Assembly: GCF_041734735.1 (NCBI RefSeq)
Contig: NC_134895.1
Coordinates: 11,799,927-11,863,926 of the forward strand
DNA length: 64,000 nucleotides
Direction of reading: 5' to 3'
Source of the DNA: Babylonia areolata
Lineage: Eukaryota; Mollusca; Gastropoda; Neogastropoda; Buccinidae
Shown here: positions 1 to 40,661 of the stretch, in pieces
How positions within the stretch are numbered: position 1 is the first letter of the stretch
Layout: each line of letters opens with the position of its first letter
Made by a program: the position numbers and the translations under genes
The notes under the pieces: model-generated
What the model saw: only the letters and a program-made list of their open reading frames with translations
Databases searched by the model: none
What the model was told of the DNA's origin: nothing

Positions 1-39
1 AGATCCTATCTGCTAGATGTGTAAAAGTGAATTTGCAAC

Positions 40-192
40 ATACTCTTTAGCCTTTTTACTGGTGCCGTCATAGAGCCCCATGAGGAGGTGGTTGATGAGC
101 CCCAGACGCTGAGCGATCTGTATCTGTTCTACCTCCGTCAGCTGACTGGCTGGTCTGCTGACACTGGGTGAGGGATGGTAGATGGTCGCTAC
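40..192 (-). CDS. RNF11: RNF11 coding exon (linker before RING)
   Basis: The acceptor TTGCAG|GTAGCG begins the exon at 192. Its 51 codons run from VATIYHPSPS to KKAKEY. The left end is placed at a GTTGCA donor (39/38), because the frame after it reads into non-family residues and a stop. The donor is weak, so the end may be off by a few bases. Confidence 0.8.
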
Positions 193-346
193 CTGCAATT
201 CCCAATACACACACACACACACACACATGAAATGTAAATATAGTGATCTTTAAGTGACAACTATCTGCTCTATCCTTTCCAATTTTGTTCAAAAAAATTA
301 ATTGTTTAAAATAAGATTATCAAATTATGCACACACACACACACAC

Positions 347-388
<42 letters not shown>

Positions 389-599
389 TTCTTGACTTGG
401 GTGACAAAGTGGTAGTCATGAGACTGTCATGTGATTTATGAATTGTTGGCTAATGAAGCAATCCACTGAAGCAGACTGTGTAATTTATTGTTATATTCTT
501 TCCTCAACATGTTTCTTCTGTGGCAAGTCTCAGTGATGTTTGTGGATGAACATCAGTTTATTATATCTTTATGTGAGTGCAAATAACAAATGATTTGCT

Positions 600-657
<58 letters not shown>

Positions 658-663
658 TGAGAA

Positions 664-696
<33 letters not shown>

Positions 697-783
697 CAGA
701 GAGACCGCCAGACAGACAGAGAGAGAGAGAGAGCAAGAGTGAGAGAGAAAGGCTCAAAGAGAGAGAGAGAGAGATTGGAACTG

Positions 784-832
<49 letters not shown>

Positions 833-1817
833 CAGACAGTCAGACAGATCTATGTGGTCAACCACTCTACTTCATTATAAATAAATGTGCAATGTGCATG
901 ACACTGACAAAGAGATGGTGACAGGTCTTCACAGGGGGCCTCAAACGTCTGATTCCAGTTCAAGTCCAGTTCAAGACAGAAAATGAATAAACTGTTGGGG
1001 TGAGGAGGGGTTATAGGGTTACTAACAACTGGAACAAACTAACCACTAACATCAAGTATGCTTCCAATACCAACAACTTCAAGAACCTTATCGATAATCA
1101 CAAAATTTTAAAAGACATCTGGTTTGACTTTGATGGTCCAAGATAATTGTAACTGGGTCTACTTAGACTGAGACAAGACCGATAACGACATAGCACAAAG
1201 AAGGCCGTGAGGCCTTGTGCTAATCATAAATGAGACGGGGCGTAAAAAGCCGTGAGGCTACGATGATCAACATCAGCCCCTAACCTGAACCTGAACCTGA
1301 ACCTGGTGTCATAGACACGAATATTCGGTCCATCGTGGATCTGTGTGTGTGTTAAAGTGGCCTACATCCTGTCCAACTATCCAGTATAAACGAAAGTGAC
1401 TAAGACTGGATCAGAATCGGAGGCTGATTACTAACGGACTTCATCCGTTTTCCTGTGAAGGTCTATCGATACCAACAATGAATCCAATCTGTGACGTGTT
1501 GACGAAAAAAAAGTGCAAGTGATAAATAAAATGATTCATTGTATCTGATTTGAGGTTTCAGTGTCGTCGCTGCTTCGTTTGTCGAACATTCGTTTCGCTT
1601 TCATTGCACCTTCTGCGTTTCGGTGACTGCCATAGCGGAGGGTCGATGAGCACGAAAGGGAGCACAGAAAACATAAAATACAATAAACAGAAATGATGTG
1701 AAGGGAGAAAAGTTTACCTGGTATGGAGGCGGAGGCTCGGACCTACTTCCGCTGTCATATTCTTCACTCTCTCGAATAAGAGAAATGCCGTCAGCATCCC
1801 GAAAACTCAAACTAGAA
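40..1817 (-). CDS. RNF11: RNF11 orthologue, partial (two coding exons; RING exon outside window)
   Basis: RNF11 is a small membrane-anchored RING E3 ligase that binds WW-domain ligases and acts in TGF-beta and NF-kB signalling. The two exons (1718-1817 and 40-192, minus) join in phase 0 and read ...ISLIRESEEYDS...SEPPPPYQ then VATIYHPSPSVSRPASQ...LTEVEQIQIAQRLGLI...LYDGTSKKAKEY. This follows vertebrate RNF11 (DISLLHESQSD, PPPPYQ, YHPTPSQTRLATQLTEEEQI, IAQRIGLIQHLPKGVYD, EKKIRE). The PPxY motif that binds WW domains is intact. The RING itself should lie left of base 1. The usual N-terminus (MGNCLK) is not seen: the upstream exon enters in phase 2 through an acceptor at about 1818-1820 and must lie to the right of it. 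Identity is strong; the ends are incomplete. Confidence 0.88.
193..1717 (-). other. RNF11 intron with microsatellites and a LINE tail
   Basis: Between the two RNF11 exons lie (CA)n and (TA)n runs at 330-386, a (GT)n run at 603-655 followed by GA-rich DNA to about 830, and a LINE 3' end at about 1000-1303. I see no further exon. Confidence 0.7.
1000..1303 (+). mobile_element. LINE 3' end (non-LTR retrotransposon tail, 5'-truncated)
   Basis: The plus strand reads RVTNNWNKLTTNIKYAS then NTNNFKNLIDNHKILKDI and a stop. This resembles the last residues of non-LTR reverse-transcriptase proteins (a W-N-L-P-like block, then SFK..LD). It is followed by a 3' untranslated part with the palindrome AAGGCCGTGAGGCCTT and a terminal CTGAAC repeat (1284-1303), as in CR1-type tails. 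The clade is uncertain. Confidence 0.5.
1718..1817 (-). CDS. RNF11: RNF11 coding exon with PPxY motif
   Basis: The reverse strand shows a pyrimidine-rich acceptor ending CTCAG (1818-1820), an open frame ending PPPPYQ, and a CAG|GTAAAC donor at 1717/1718. There is no in-frame ATG after an upstream stop, so the exon must be entered by splicing, one base before a full codon. Confidence 0.8.
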
Positions 1818-2022
1818 CTGAGCAAGGCCAATCAAAAACAGATCAATATTGTTGTTTGGATGACGCATTGTCATAAACTTCCGGTCCGTTGCGAACAATG
1901 TTAAGGTCATAGTCACTACTTCCGGTAAACTTTCACATCTCATGACCTGGGCATACAATACAAGCAGAGGTAAAGTTTTGGTTTCCTGACAGCGAGCTTG
2001 TCGTCAGTTTGTTCTTGTATCA
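1818..2022. promoter_or_regulatory. bidirectional promoter between RNF11 and SLC38A9 with two ETS sites
   Basis: RNF11 (minus) and SLC38A9 (plus) diverge here. The gap contains two copies of ACTTCCGGT (1877-1885 and 1918-1926), the ETS/GABP consensus common in TATA-less bidirectional promoters. No TATA box is evident. The RNF11 5' exon is not located, so the exact transcription starts are inferred. Confidence 0.5.
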
Positions 2023-31179
<29,157 letters not shown>

Positions 31180-31594
31180 TTTTGAGCGGTTTTTTTTTGT
31201 TTTTGTTTTTTTAAGAAGCAGCGAGGAAACAAGGACATCCTAAACAGTGTTGTGTACAAGCTGGGGAAACAAGGGGGAAAAAAAAAGCCATTCTTAGTTT
31301 CGTCAGTGTACGAGAGGAAGATATCAAAATCAAAGTTTATGCCTGTACATCTCTGTTTTTGTGTACTCCTAGAGCCACTGAAGGCATGCCTTGACAGGTG
31401 TGTTACCAAGGTAACCTCTTAAAAGCAGTCATCAGGTGAATAATCACTCTAAGTGGTATTGAGTTCTCTGTGAATGCAGTGACACAACAGCAAGAGAGTG
31501 TCACAGGGCCAGTCCGAGGTCATGGCCAGGTGGGTTGTCACTGCCGGACTGTTATTGTTTGTCTCTGTCTTCCTTATTATATGTCTTATTTTTA

Positions 31595-31644
<50 letters not shown>

Positions 31645-31799
31645 GACACACACACACATATATATATATATAGAGAGAGAGAAAGACAGAGACAGAGAGG
31701 GGTGTGTATGTATGTATGTATATATATATATATATATATCATCATCATTCACATCCTCATGATCATCACCATTACAATGATAATTATTATTTGGATATA

Positions 31800-31837
<38 letters not shown>

Positions 31838-31849
31838 AAGATAAATAAA
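31180..31849 (+). other. SLC38A9 3' untranslated region (inferred)
   Basis: No gene follows the stop. The first convincing AATAAA is at 31844-31849, after CT, TA and GA microsatellites at 31600-31735 and a (TA)n run at 31803-31835. The true end could be elsewhere. Confidence 0.35.
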
Positions 31850-33317
31850 ACAAAGTTGAAAACCAACACCTATTTTGTTAAACAAAAAATTAAATCTGAA
31901 TTTTCGCTGCCACCCAGCAGCTTGGTCACAGACTACACTTATAACAGGTGACGTAATGCAATTTTTTACATCATCTTTCTGACCTTACATGACGTCTTCT
32001 ACTACGTAAAGTTATCATGTTCTAAATATTCCTTCAATTGTCTATGTACACATCACTCTTTTTCACTCTCACTCTCTCTCTTTCTGTATCTCAGTGATCC
32101 TGTGTAACCACCACCAGGACAAACTGGACTGGCAACTCCACAATGCAGAGCTCACAATGAACACCCATGGATGTCGCTTCTCAAGTTCAGTCCAACAAAA
32201 ACTGTCCCAAGGTTACACATCCAGAACGGTTCTCTTCTTTTCAGCTCCTCCACTTTGTTGACCTGCTCCAACGCTGACACCTGTAAAAAGCTGAGGTGGT
32301 CGTCAGAAGGGTGAGGGGTGGAAGAAACATGGGCAGTGACCAAACACGTGGTGCATATCCTCAGTTTGCAGTCGTTTTTGTGGTTTGCCCATCTTTTCTT
32401 AAGATCGTAGGAGCATCCCACATATTGTGCCTCCGGGTGAAGTCTACAGGTCAATAGATAGACCAAGTTTGATGTGGTACAGGAGAGGTGTTGGTTGCTC
32501 TGCCAGCGCCTTCCATCCCAAGGAGAAATGACATGGTCTGTGAAGTGGCCATGACTGCAGGTGTCACAGCGAGGTGCCTGACATTTGAAGAAGCCTCGGA
32601 TGTTGTCAGGGCCATGAAAGACAAACCTCCTGGGGACAGTGGGTTTGTACATGCTGCCCAGGTTTCTGCGGCGTCTGTCTGCTGCAATTATCAGGTTTTT
32701 TGGGGAAAATTCTTTGTTTTGGGGGTCAGCATAGAGTAAATGGGTGTTACGTCTGATGATTTCTGATATGGAAGGGAATCGTGGATCAAATGCAGTGACC
32801 CAAGCCAGTTTCTTTGGTTTCTTTTTTCTGGTGGCAGTCAGCAGTTCTCTCCTGTCTTTTTGCTTTGTCAAAATTCCAACCTGCCAAGGCAAAGTAGCAG
32901 GCATACTCATCAATTTTACGCTCAAGCAGGTCGTCTTCACTGCATATCATGCATAGTCTTGTCCTCACTCCTGTAATGAGGCCCTTGAACACTGGAGGAG
33001 GATTACAACTAGTGGGGGGAAGGTAAGCATGATAACTCTTGCTGTACACATCAGTCTTTATCTTTCCCTCAAGCATAGACACCCCAATGTCAAGGTAAGA
33101 TGCTGTTTTTCCACATGATACCGTCCACTGAATGTTTGGTGGGTTGAGAGACTGTCAGTGATTTTCGAAGACTCCTACATGAGCAGGATCTAACAGGATA
33201 GTGATTCCATCATCCCTATACCTGCTCCAGTCCAAATGCCTGAAGTCATCCTGCTCCTCTGATAATAATAATTATCATTATAATGGTGATGATCATGAGG
33301 ATGTGAATGATGATGAT
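31738..33317. repeat. 53-bp inverted repeat pair flanking a Penelope-like fragment
   Basis: 31738-31790 and 33265-33317 are reverse complements with one mismatch in 53 bp (ATCATCATCATTCACATCCT at the left start). They bracket the Penelope-like fragment at 32152-33255. A more diverged direct copy lies near 33375-33440. Confidence 0.85.
32152..33255 (-). mobile_element. Penelope-like element fragment with GIY-YIG endonuclease
   Basis: The minus strand carries the end of a reverse transcriptase (YRDD-type region, then KSYHAYLPPTSCNPPPVFKG), a linker zinc motif (CQAPRCDTCSHGHF) and a C-terminal GIY-YIG-type domain (LVYLLTC ... QYVGCSYDLKKRWANHKNDC). This order is typical of endonuclease-bearing Penelope-like elements. 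The copy is 5'-truncated and has a few breaks, so it is a fossil, though a fairly young one judging by its flanking repeats. Confidence 0.8.
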
Positions 33318-34045
33318 ACTATTAAAAAAAGAAATATATATATACAGAGAGGGAGAGAGAGAGAGGGAGAGATATTTTAAATAGTATCACCATCGTTCAC
33401 TTCCTCATTATTATGATCACCATTATGTTAATCATTGTTACAATACTATTTGTTAACATTTTTATTAGTAGTGGTATTATTACCATACTAGTAGTAGTAT
33501 TATTATCATAATTATTATCGTTAGTCTTCTCTTATTATCATCATAATCTTTTTTTTTTATCCACCAGTAACTGGATTCCTGTCTTCTTCCCCATACTGCT
33601 GCAATACAGATGATGTTTTTGTACAGTCATGTTCAGTTCCAAAGCCCTTCACACCTGACAGCTGAATCTGTTGTCATGTCACTGCACACAAGAGGGAAGA
33701 ACTGTGGCATTGATGGACTTGCACAGCGCATTTGTGTCATCTGTGCTCTTCGGCATTTGTGAAAATGTTCATTCACAAGTGCTACAGGGTGGTTCATCCC
33801 TGCATCTTTTACATGGCCTAACAGCTGTGTTGGTTGGTGTTTAGTATCCTATCTGTTTAGAGTATGATCACCAAATTGTATGAGAAACACAATGAAAAAA
33901 TAATAGATGAATAAAGCTTCTAGGTAGTGATGTATTACAACATTCTGCTCTTTTTGTTTTGCTTTAGAATGTTTCCTTTGCAGAATAAGGGAGTGTTCCA
34001 ATGAAAATGGTGTGGTTGTATTCTTCTGAGTAGGTGACAGGAGGA

Positions 34046-34076
<31 letters not shown>

Positions 34077-34144
34077 GTTGCACGTTGTCAGCATGCTTTT
34101 GTGAGTATGGATGCATAATCTAATATTTTGGCAAATCAAAAGGA
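33318..34144 (+). other. intergenic, microsatellite-rich, no gene
   Basis: GA and ATT/TAG runs to about 33550, then unremarkable sequence with a (GT)n run at 34048-34071. Confidence 0.5.
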
Positions 34145-34930
34145 GTGGTAGTGCTGGCTAGACGGGGCGTGGTGCTCCACCTCTCCAAAATACTGCAAGA
34201 GGAGAGGGCTGCTTTGCGGTCCATCTCAGTGCAGCAGCACTCCCTCTTCGGCCAGTATGCACCCAATTTCATCATGGTGGCAGATCTCCTCCACCACTTG
34301 CGCAGTGTTCGTGTCTGGCAACAGCGCTGACACTTTCATCGCTCTAGGGCATGATGGAATCCTTGGCACCCCTCATCTCCCTGGGCAGGATCCTTAAGCG
34401 TTCCCTTCAGAGGGCTCTGAGGTTATGGTGGTTCCAGAGAACCCAACCCTGGGATACCCAGATGTCTGGGCGAGTGGTTCCTTGAGGCGACCTCAGAATG
34501 GCTACCCTCTTCTCTTCAGGCACAGGGGGTGCTCATAGCCCCACCTACACTTCAAGTGGCATTCTTTACAGGTGCCTCCTCGCTGGGGTGGGGAGCACAC
34601 ATGGACTCGCTCCATGCAGCAGGGACTTGGTCCTTGGAGTGCCAGAGCACACAAAGTGTGGGCTATAGCCACTTCAGTCGCTTTTCAGCACTTTGTGCCT
34701 CTGCAACATGTCTTGGAGGTTGTCTTCTGGCGGTCTGAGAATCCTTTCATCAACTTCTATCACAGGGATTTCCATATGACCAGGGCTGACTGTTCCAAGG
34801 GGATTTCCTTTGTCTTGACTAACACTGCCAAAGCAGCTACAACACTCCCCATGTGAACCAGTAGGTCTTGCCCTCCTCCATTTGCTTTAAATTCTGCATC
34901 AGTTTGACATGGAACAGTATATGCCACCAA
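34145..34930 (+). mobile_element. DIRS-like retroelement remnant (RT/RNase H part)
   Basis: The plus strand has LGRILKRSLQRALRLWW-like and TGASSLGWGAHMDSLHAAG segments. These match the end of the reverse transcriptase and the RNase H start (DASxxGWGAHL) of DIRS-type tyrosine-recombinase retroelements. It is a partial, clearly broken fossil. Sequence around 34895-35240 may be the adjoining end region, since a related block occurs inverted at 46795-46975. Confidence 0.6.
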
Positions 34931-36464
34931 AAAGAGGAATTTTAACTCCCTGTTTGGTGAAATATACTTACAGTGTCAAACTCAAATGCCTGCCCGTCCG
35001 TCTCCACATCTCTGCCGTGGTTCATATGGGGCGTTTCTTTGTTGGCCACACAATGAATCAGTGCTTATAGCCTTTAGAGGCGTTTGATTGGCTAGGAGTG
35101 GACCAGGCAGGGCTGGGCATCTTTTCATTGTTCACCGTGTGAAATTCGGCCAGGCAGAGCAAACCGATAGGCCTAGTTTGCATCAGTTTGACATGGTAAG
35201 TATATATCACCAAACAGGGACTATATTTAAAACTCCTACTGTTTGGTCTAGTGCATTTAAGCTTGTGCATTTATATGCATGTACAAATTCTACTTGTTCA
35301 CATTCCTATTGTTGGTAAGAATATATACCAGTGTTTTTCTTGATTGAATTGTGTGTGTTTTTTACGTAGGTGATAACCTGAAATGACTCTTTTACCAGTT
35401 TACCACAGTTAAAGTTTTTTTAAGGCATGCACATGACTGAGCATTAAGTATGGTGGTGGTGTTTTTTGTTTGCATTTTTTTTTCTAACAGAAATGAAAAC
35501 ATTCCTTTAGAATTATATATAAACGGACTATACTAGGTCATTTTGGCATTTATGCAGAAATAGATGCTGTTTGTCCGTTTTCTTATTGTGTGTGATGTAT
35601 GTAAACACATTACCTTGTCACTCAGGGAAACTGTTAATTATGCCCCTTCCATAAGATAAAAAAGATAAGCCTTTGTGATCATTGAAACAGAAATGCATGT
35701 GACAACTATCCTTTGTAACTCGGAAAAAAAGACTGTGTGTTTGTGTGTGTATGCATGCGTGCATGTGTGTTTGTGTGTATTTTATGCTGTTTACTGCCTT
35801 TGTATTCTGTTGTGGGAAAAAACCCGATAGAAAACACTGAATAAAACTGATAGAAAACACTGAATAATTACTTACATTTTTTTACACACAGATCACTGTT
35901 AGTTTTGCTCAGTGTGTTGCTGATGTGGGGAAACAATACACTGTAACTGTTAACTGAGATGTTTTCAGTTGTGCACAAACATTCTCATTGTCTTCACAAG
36001 GTTTACACAAGGTAAGTTCAGCCCGATGCATGGCTGCAGTGCATGTGGAGTTTTGCTGGCCTGCTGTGCAACAGTGTTGGTGTGTGACTGAGAGAAGTCT
36101 CTGCAGTGAAGTAGAGGAAAATGATGATTGATCCGTAAAAAAATGTTGCATGTGACAAATGAATAAGTGTGTGTGTGTGTGTGTGTGTTCTCTGAGCATT
36201 GAACTAGGGAAATTGATAATGATTGATCCCTAAGAAATGTTGCACAGGCCAAGTGAACGTGTGTGTGGAGAGAGGTATGTGTTGGCATTCTTTCTGGATG
36301 CACCTTTGATGTATCATACAAATGAATACCATTGTGTTATCATGTAACTGGCCAGTTGATATATATATTTTTGTAATTTTATATAATGACTGTGCTTTAT
36401 GAAGCTGTTGTTCAAAAGTTGTTGATGGTGCTAAGATGTGTTTTTGTGCCTGACAAAGAGTTTT
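34931..36464 (+). other. intergenic stretch, probable retroelement end sequence then unique DNA
   Basis: CATCAGTTTGACATGG occurs twice near 34898 and 35189 with similar flanks (CACCAAACAGGGA), pointing to repeated terminal sequence of the retroelement on its left. From 35300 on I see AT-rich DNA without features. Confidence 0.4.
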
Positions 36465-36985
36465 TGTACATGATGATGATATGGATATTTATATAGCTTC
36501 TGTCCTCGCTCAGAGACCAAGCTCTAAGCACTTTGCAAACACAGTGTCATTTGCACAACAGGCTGCCTACCTGGGTAGAGCTGACTGACAGCTGCCATTG
36601 GGCACCCTCATCATTTGTTTCCTTTTTCAATCAGTTTCAGTCACACACACATACACTCGTACAGACATATAACTCTTTACATGTATGACCGTTTTTGTTT
36701 GTTTACCCCACCATGTTTTCAGGGTTGTGCATGCTGAGTATGTTCTTGTTTCCATACCCCACCGAATGCTGACATAGATTACAGGATCTTTAACATGCGT
36801 ATTTGTTCTGCGTGCATATACACATGAAGGGGGTTCAGGCACAAGCAGGTCTGCACATATGCTGACCTGGGAGATCAGAAAAATCTCCACCCTTTATCTA
36901 CAAGGCATTATTACCAAGATTTCAACCCAGGATCCTCAGATTGAAAGTCCAACGCTTTAACCACGCAGTTTTTGCGCCTGTCACT
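36465..36985 (-). mobile_element. SINE-C long variant
   Basis: Head with a decayed B box (GGTTGAAATCTTGG on the minus strand) and body as in other SINE-C copies, plus the alternative 3' module AGACCAAGCTCTAAGC and TTGCACAACAGGCTGCC. Confidence 0.8.
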
Positions 36986-38534
36986 GTAATGCACTAGTGT
37001 ATAACCAGCAATGTCATTCGGTGATGCAGTCATCATTGATGAAATTTTTTTCACACAAATAACTTAATCATCAGTTCTGAACTGTTGAAGAGAAATCTAG
37101 TATGGTTTCACTGATATTTGATGTCTCCAGTCCAGATGGTGTAGATTACTTCCTGACTGATAAAAAAACAATCAAACAAACAAAAAAACAACCCCCCTCA
37201 TTCTATCTTTTTATTTACACCTTTTCAAAAAAAAGTTTTGTCTTCCATGCCTTTGTCAAGTTTGAATCATAGTTGTGCATGGACATGAATGACTTGTAAG
37301 TGATTCGTCTCTGCACAAGATTTAGCACTGTATTAGATGCCTTTATCTATTCTTATTATTATTACTTGAACCTTCACCTTCCACACACAGTACATTGGGA
37401 TAATTTTTATATGTCTTCGAAAGTTAACTTTTGTGAAGCCTTGATACTGTATGATTTATGTTATCAGATGATTGCAAAGCTGTATAACTATGTTTGTGAC
37501 TTACAACAACAAAAAGACCAAAAACTATAACCATATGCTCTTGTCTCATTTTCCTGCTGTTTATGTTGACATAGATATAACATGTAATAACAAAATGTGT
37601 ACATAAAATGCTCATGTGAACCATTGAGAGCCAAAAAGTGTCTGTGAAAACTCATTACTTAAGTCTGCCTGTATAAGCTTTACTTGTGGTAACTTTGACA
37701 CTTTGTGCTCTGGGGTGTGCATTAGTGTGACTGGGTGTCATTGTTCATTCCTCCAATTGCCTTGAGATGTGTGTACAGATTTGCATTTGGTCTCGATGTT
37801 TCAACTTGTGTGTGTAACATCACAAGTAATAAAAGTTTTGGACTTGTTGATTTTTGTGCTTCATCATTCATTTTTGCTGTAGATTACATGATAGTTTGGA
37901 TAAATTCCTGTTGCATGTGTGTACGTATTTAGTTCAGCTGTGAGATAGAATGACACAGTAAGATGAGTATCTTTGTTTTAGGTTTTTTGTTTTGTTGTTT
38001 TCTTGTTGTTTCCTTTTACATTTGATGTGTTGTTTTGAGGGGCATGGTTCTTTATTCTATGTGCCCCCACACCCCTGCTATCCCCCCCCCCCCACCTCTT
38101 TTATTTTTATGTAGACAGATCTGTGCTTCTTTTATCACAGAATGTTTCATTGAGTAGAATGGTCCTTGAGAAATGCATTAAAATGGTAACTTGCAAGCAA
38201 TACAAGTCCACCCCCAAATAATATGCCGTATACACACCGGTGTTTGCTTGTTTTGGAATGGTTGGCTGATAGGTTGGCATTTGTTTGTCTGAACATTCAC
38301 CAGAAAAACTACAACATATGTTTGAGTCTAATTTGAATATAGTCTCCAGAAGTGTGCCAGGATGAGTGAAGTTGTTATTCAGCATTGTATGAAAAGAATG
38401 AAATAAAAACTGGCTATTGAAATCACTGTTAACTGATTTTTTGTTATTGTGGCCTTGTGGCTGAGTGTTATTTATAACTATTATAACTTTATTTTACTGA
38501 GATTGTTAATTTACTTGGATTGTTTCATTTATAC
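36986..38534 (+). other. intergenic, no gene recognised
   Basis: AT-rich DNA with scattered short open frames lacking any family signature. AATAAA-type sites occur near 38402. Possibly a long UTR, but nothing shows that. Confidence 0.4.
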
Positions 38535-38535
38535 A

Positions 38536-38648
38536 AGCACGTTGGGCTACGCCACTGGTCAGGCATCTGCTTGGCAGATGTGGTGTAGCATATATGGATT
38601 TGTCCGAACGCAGTGACGCCTCCTTGAGCTACTGAAACTGAAACTGTT
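38536..38648 (+). mobile_element. SINE-B 3' fragment
   Basis: CACGTTGGGCTACGCCACTG then GTCAGGCATCTGC and GTGACGCCTCCTTGAG with a GAAACTGAAACTG end. Confidence 0.8.
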
Positions 38649-38776
38649 TCATTTATAACTGCTACAACAATATTTTTAGTAAGATTGTAAATTTCTTGGA
38701 TTATTCAGTGTTTGAGGGAAGTTAGTTATGAGACTTATTTTGTCCCTCCAAATACCCCTTCCTGTACATGACTGTA

Positions 38777-39170
38777 TCAGGAGGAAGATGGCAGAATGGT
38801 TTAGATGCTCAACTGCCAATACAGTCCGTGAAGGTTTGGGTTCGAATCTCGCTCTCACCCGTTCTCCCAAGTTTGACTGGAAAATCAAACCAAACGTCAA
38901 GGGTTTTGGATGAGACAATAAACCGAGGTCATGTGTGCAGCACGCACTTGACGCACTGAAAAAGAACCCATGTCAACAAGAGAGTTGTCCTCTGGCAAAA
39001 TTATGTGAAAAGAAATCCACCCTGATAGGTACACAAATATATAAGCATGCACTCAAGGTTTACAAGCGTGTTGGGTCATGCTACTTTCAGGCATTTGCCT
39101 AGCAGATATGGTGTAATGTATATGGATTTGTCCGAACGCAGTGACGCCTCCTTAAGAAACTGAAACTGAC
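38777..39170 (+). mobile_element. SINE-B copy, full length
   Basis: Head GATGGCAGAATGGTTTAGAT, B box GGTTCGAATC (about 38838-38847), body AAACCGAGGTCATGTG and tail GAAACTGAAACTG. A TTAA-flanked element follows 8 bp later. Confidence 0.87.
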
Positions 39171-39178
39171 TGTGTTAA

Positions 39179-40657
39179 CCTTTCCCGTACGTCGTGGGTG
39201 TGAAATCACCCAGACAAGTGTTTTTGCTCTGTAACTCAAGTAATATTGAAGCCACTTCCACATAATTTCATGACTTTGTCCATAATATAGTTTACTACAT
39301 ATCCACTGAACATTATTTTCTTTTATACATAAACAAAGAAGTTATTAATCAATTAATGTCCCAGTACGTCGTGGGTGTGACGACACCCATACTCCCAAAG
39401 AATAAACCTTGCACGCCGTACGTCGTGGGTGTGGAGCCACCCATGCAAAGCTTGCGCGCCACGCGTTGTCGACATGACGTCACTTGGGCTCGCTACAGAG
39501 AGAGATGAGAGTGACCTTGTCTTTTGTTGATCGTATCCCGTTTCAAGTCTGCGGCAAGTTTTACTCTAAAGTTGTAACTAATTTCAGAAAACAATATTTA
39601 TTGCACTAGATATCTTCAACAATATTGAATGAACTGTTTTTCTTGTAGAGAATGATCGGGAGCAACTGATTGATAGCTTTTTATCTAGTTGGAATTAAAG
39701 TGCCTTTCTAAGAACTGGATATTTTTGTAAGTCTGAAGTCAATTGATCTAAAATCTAGTTGATATAGAAATTTTATTCTTATCCTAATCTGTTCAAAGTA
39801 GAGAAAACCCGACTATGGCTAAAAAAAGAAAGATAGTTGATATAGAAATTTTATTCTTATCCTAATCTGTTCAAAGTAGAGAAAACCCGACTATGGCTAA
39901 AAAAAAGAAAGAAAAAAAAATGCCAGCCAGCCAGCCAGGAATGCTGAGATCTAGGCCAAGGGAAGGGGGGACTGATACCAGGCTGTTGCTGCTATGTTAG
40001 GGCATCTGCCTTGACCGAAAGAGGATGGGCGTGTAGCCGCTAAAAACAAAACAAAACCAACAACAAAAACAACAAACACACACACACACACAAAAACAAA
40101 ACAAAAAAAACCGTTTTTTGTAAGTAACAACACTCTCTTCTCACGGGCAAAACTTATTCACAATGCGCCTGGTCAAGCACTGGAGTAAATAGCCTACACG
40201 CACAAGTGGAAACTGCGCATGCAAGTCTGCTGAAGAAAAGTCAAATTTGCTTTACGGACAGGTGTGGGTTACTGTGCACCCACGACGTACGGCAAGGTCT
40301 TATTTCTTCAGTGAAACCATGGGTGCCTACACACCCACGACGTACAGCGAAGGGTTAGTTCGTACACAGAAACCATGGGTGCCTGCACACCCACGACGTA
40401 CAGCGAGGGGTCATTCCTTCTTAGAAACCATGGGTTTCTGCACACCCACGACGTACAGCGAGGGGTTAGTTCGTACACAGAAACCATGGGTGCCTGCACA
40501 CCCACGACGTACAGCGAAGGGTTAGTTCGTACACAGAAACCATGGGTGCCTGCACACCCACGACGTACAGCGAGGGGTCATTCCTTCTTAGAAACCATGG
40601 GTTTCTGCACACCCACGACGTACGGCGCGCAAAATTTTAGGCGACGTACGGGAAAGG
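39179..40657. mobile_element. TTAA-flanked piggyBac-like non-autonomous element, 1479 bp
   Basis: TTAA at 39175-39178 and 40658-40661. The inverted ends are identical over CCTTTCCCGTACGTCG. The terminal motif GTACGTCGTGGGTGTG recurs in three left-side copies (39187, 39365, 39419 region), and its complement CACCCACGACGTAC recurs about eight times at 40275-40625, there forming 63-64-bp tandem units. No transposase frame is recognised. Confidence 0.85.
39756..39911 (+). repeat. 78-bp tandem duplication inside the TTAA element
   Basis: TAGTTGATATAGAAATTTTA through GACTATGGCTAAAAAAAGAAAGA occurs twice back to back with almost no differences, so the duplication is recent. Confidence 0.9.
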
Positions 40658-40661
40658 TTAA

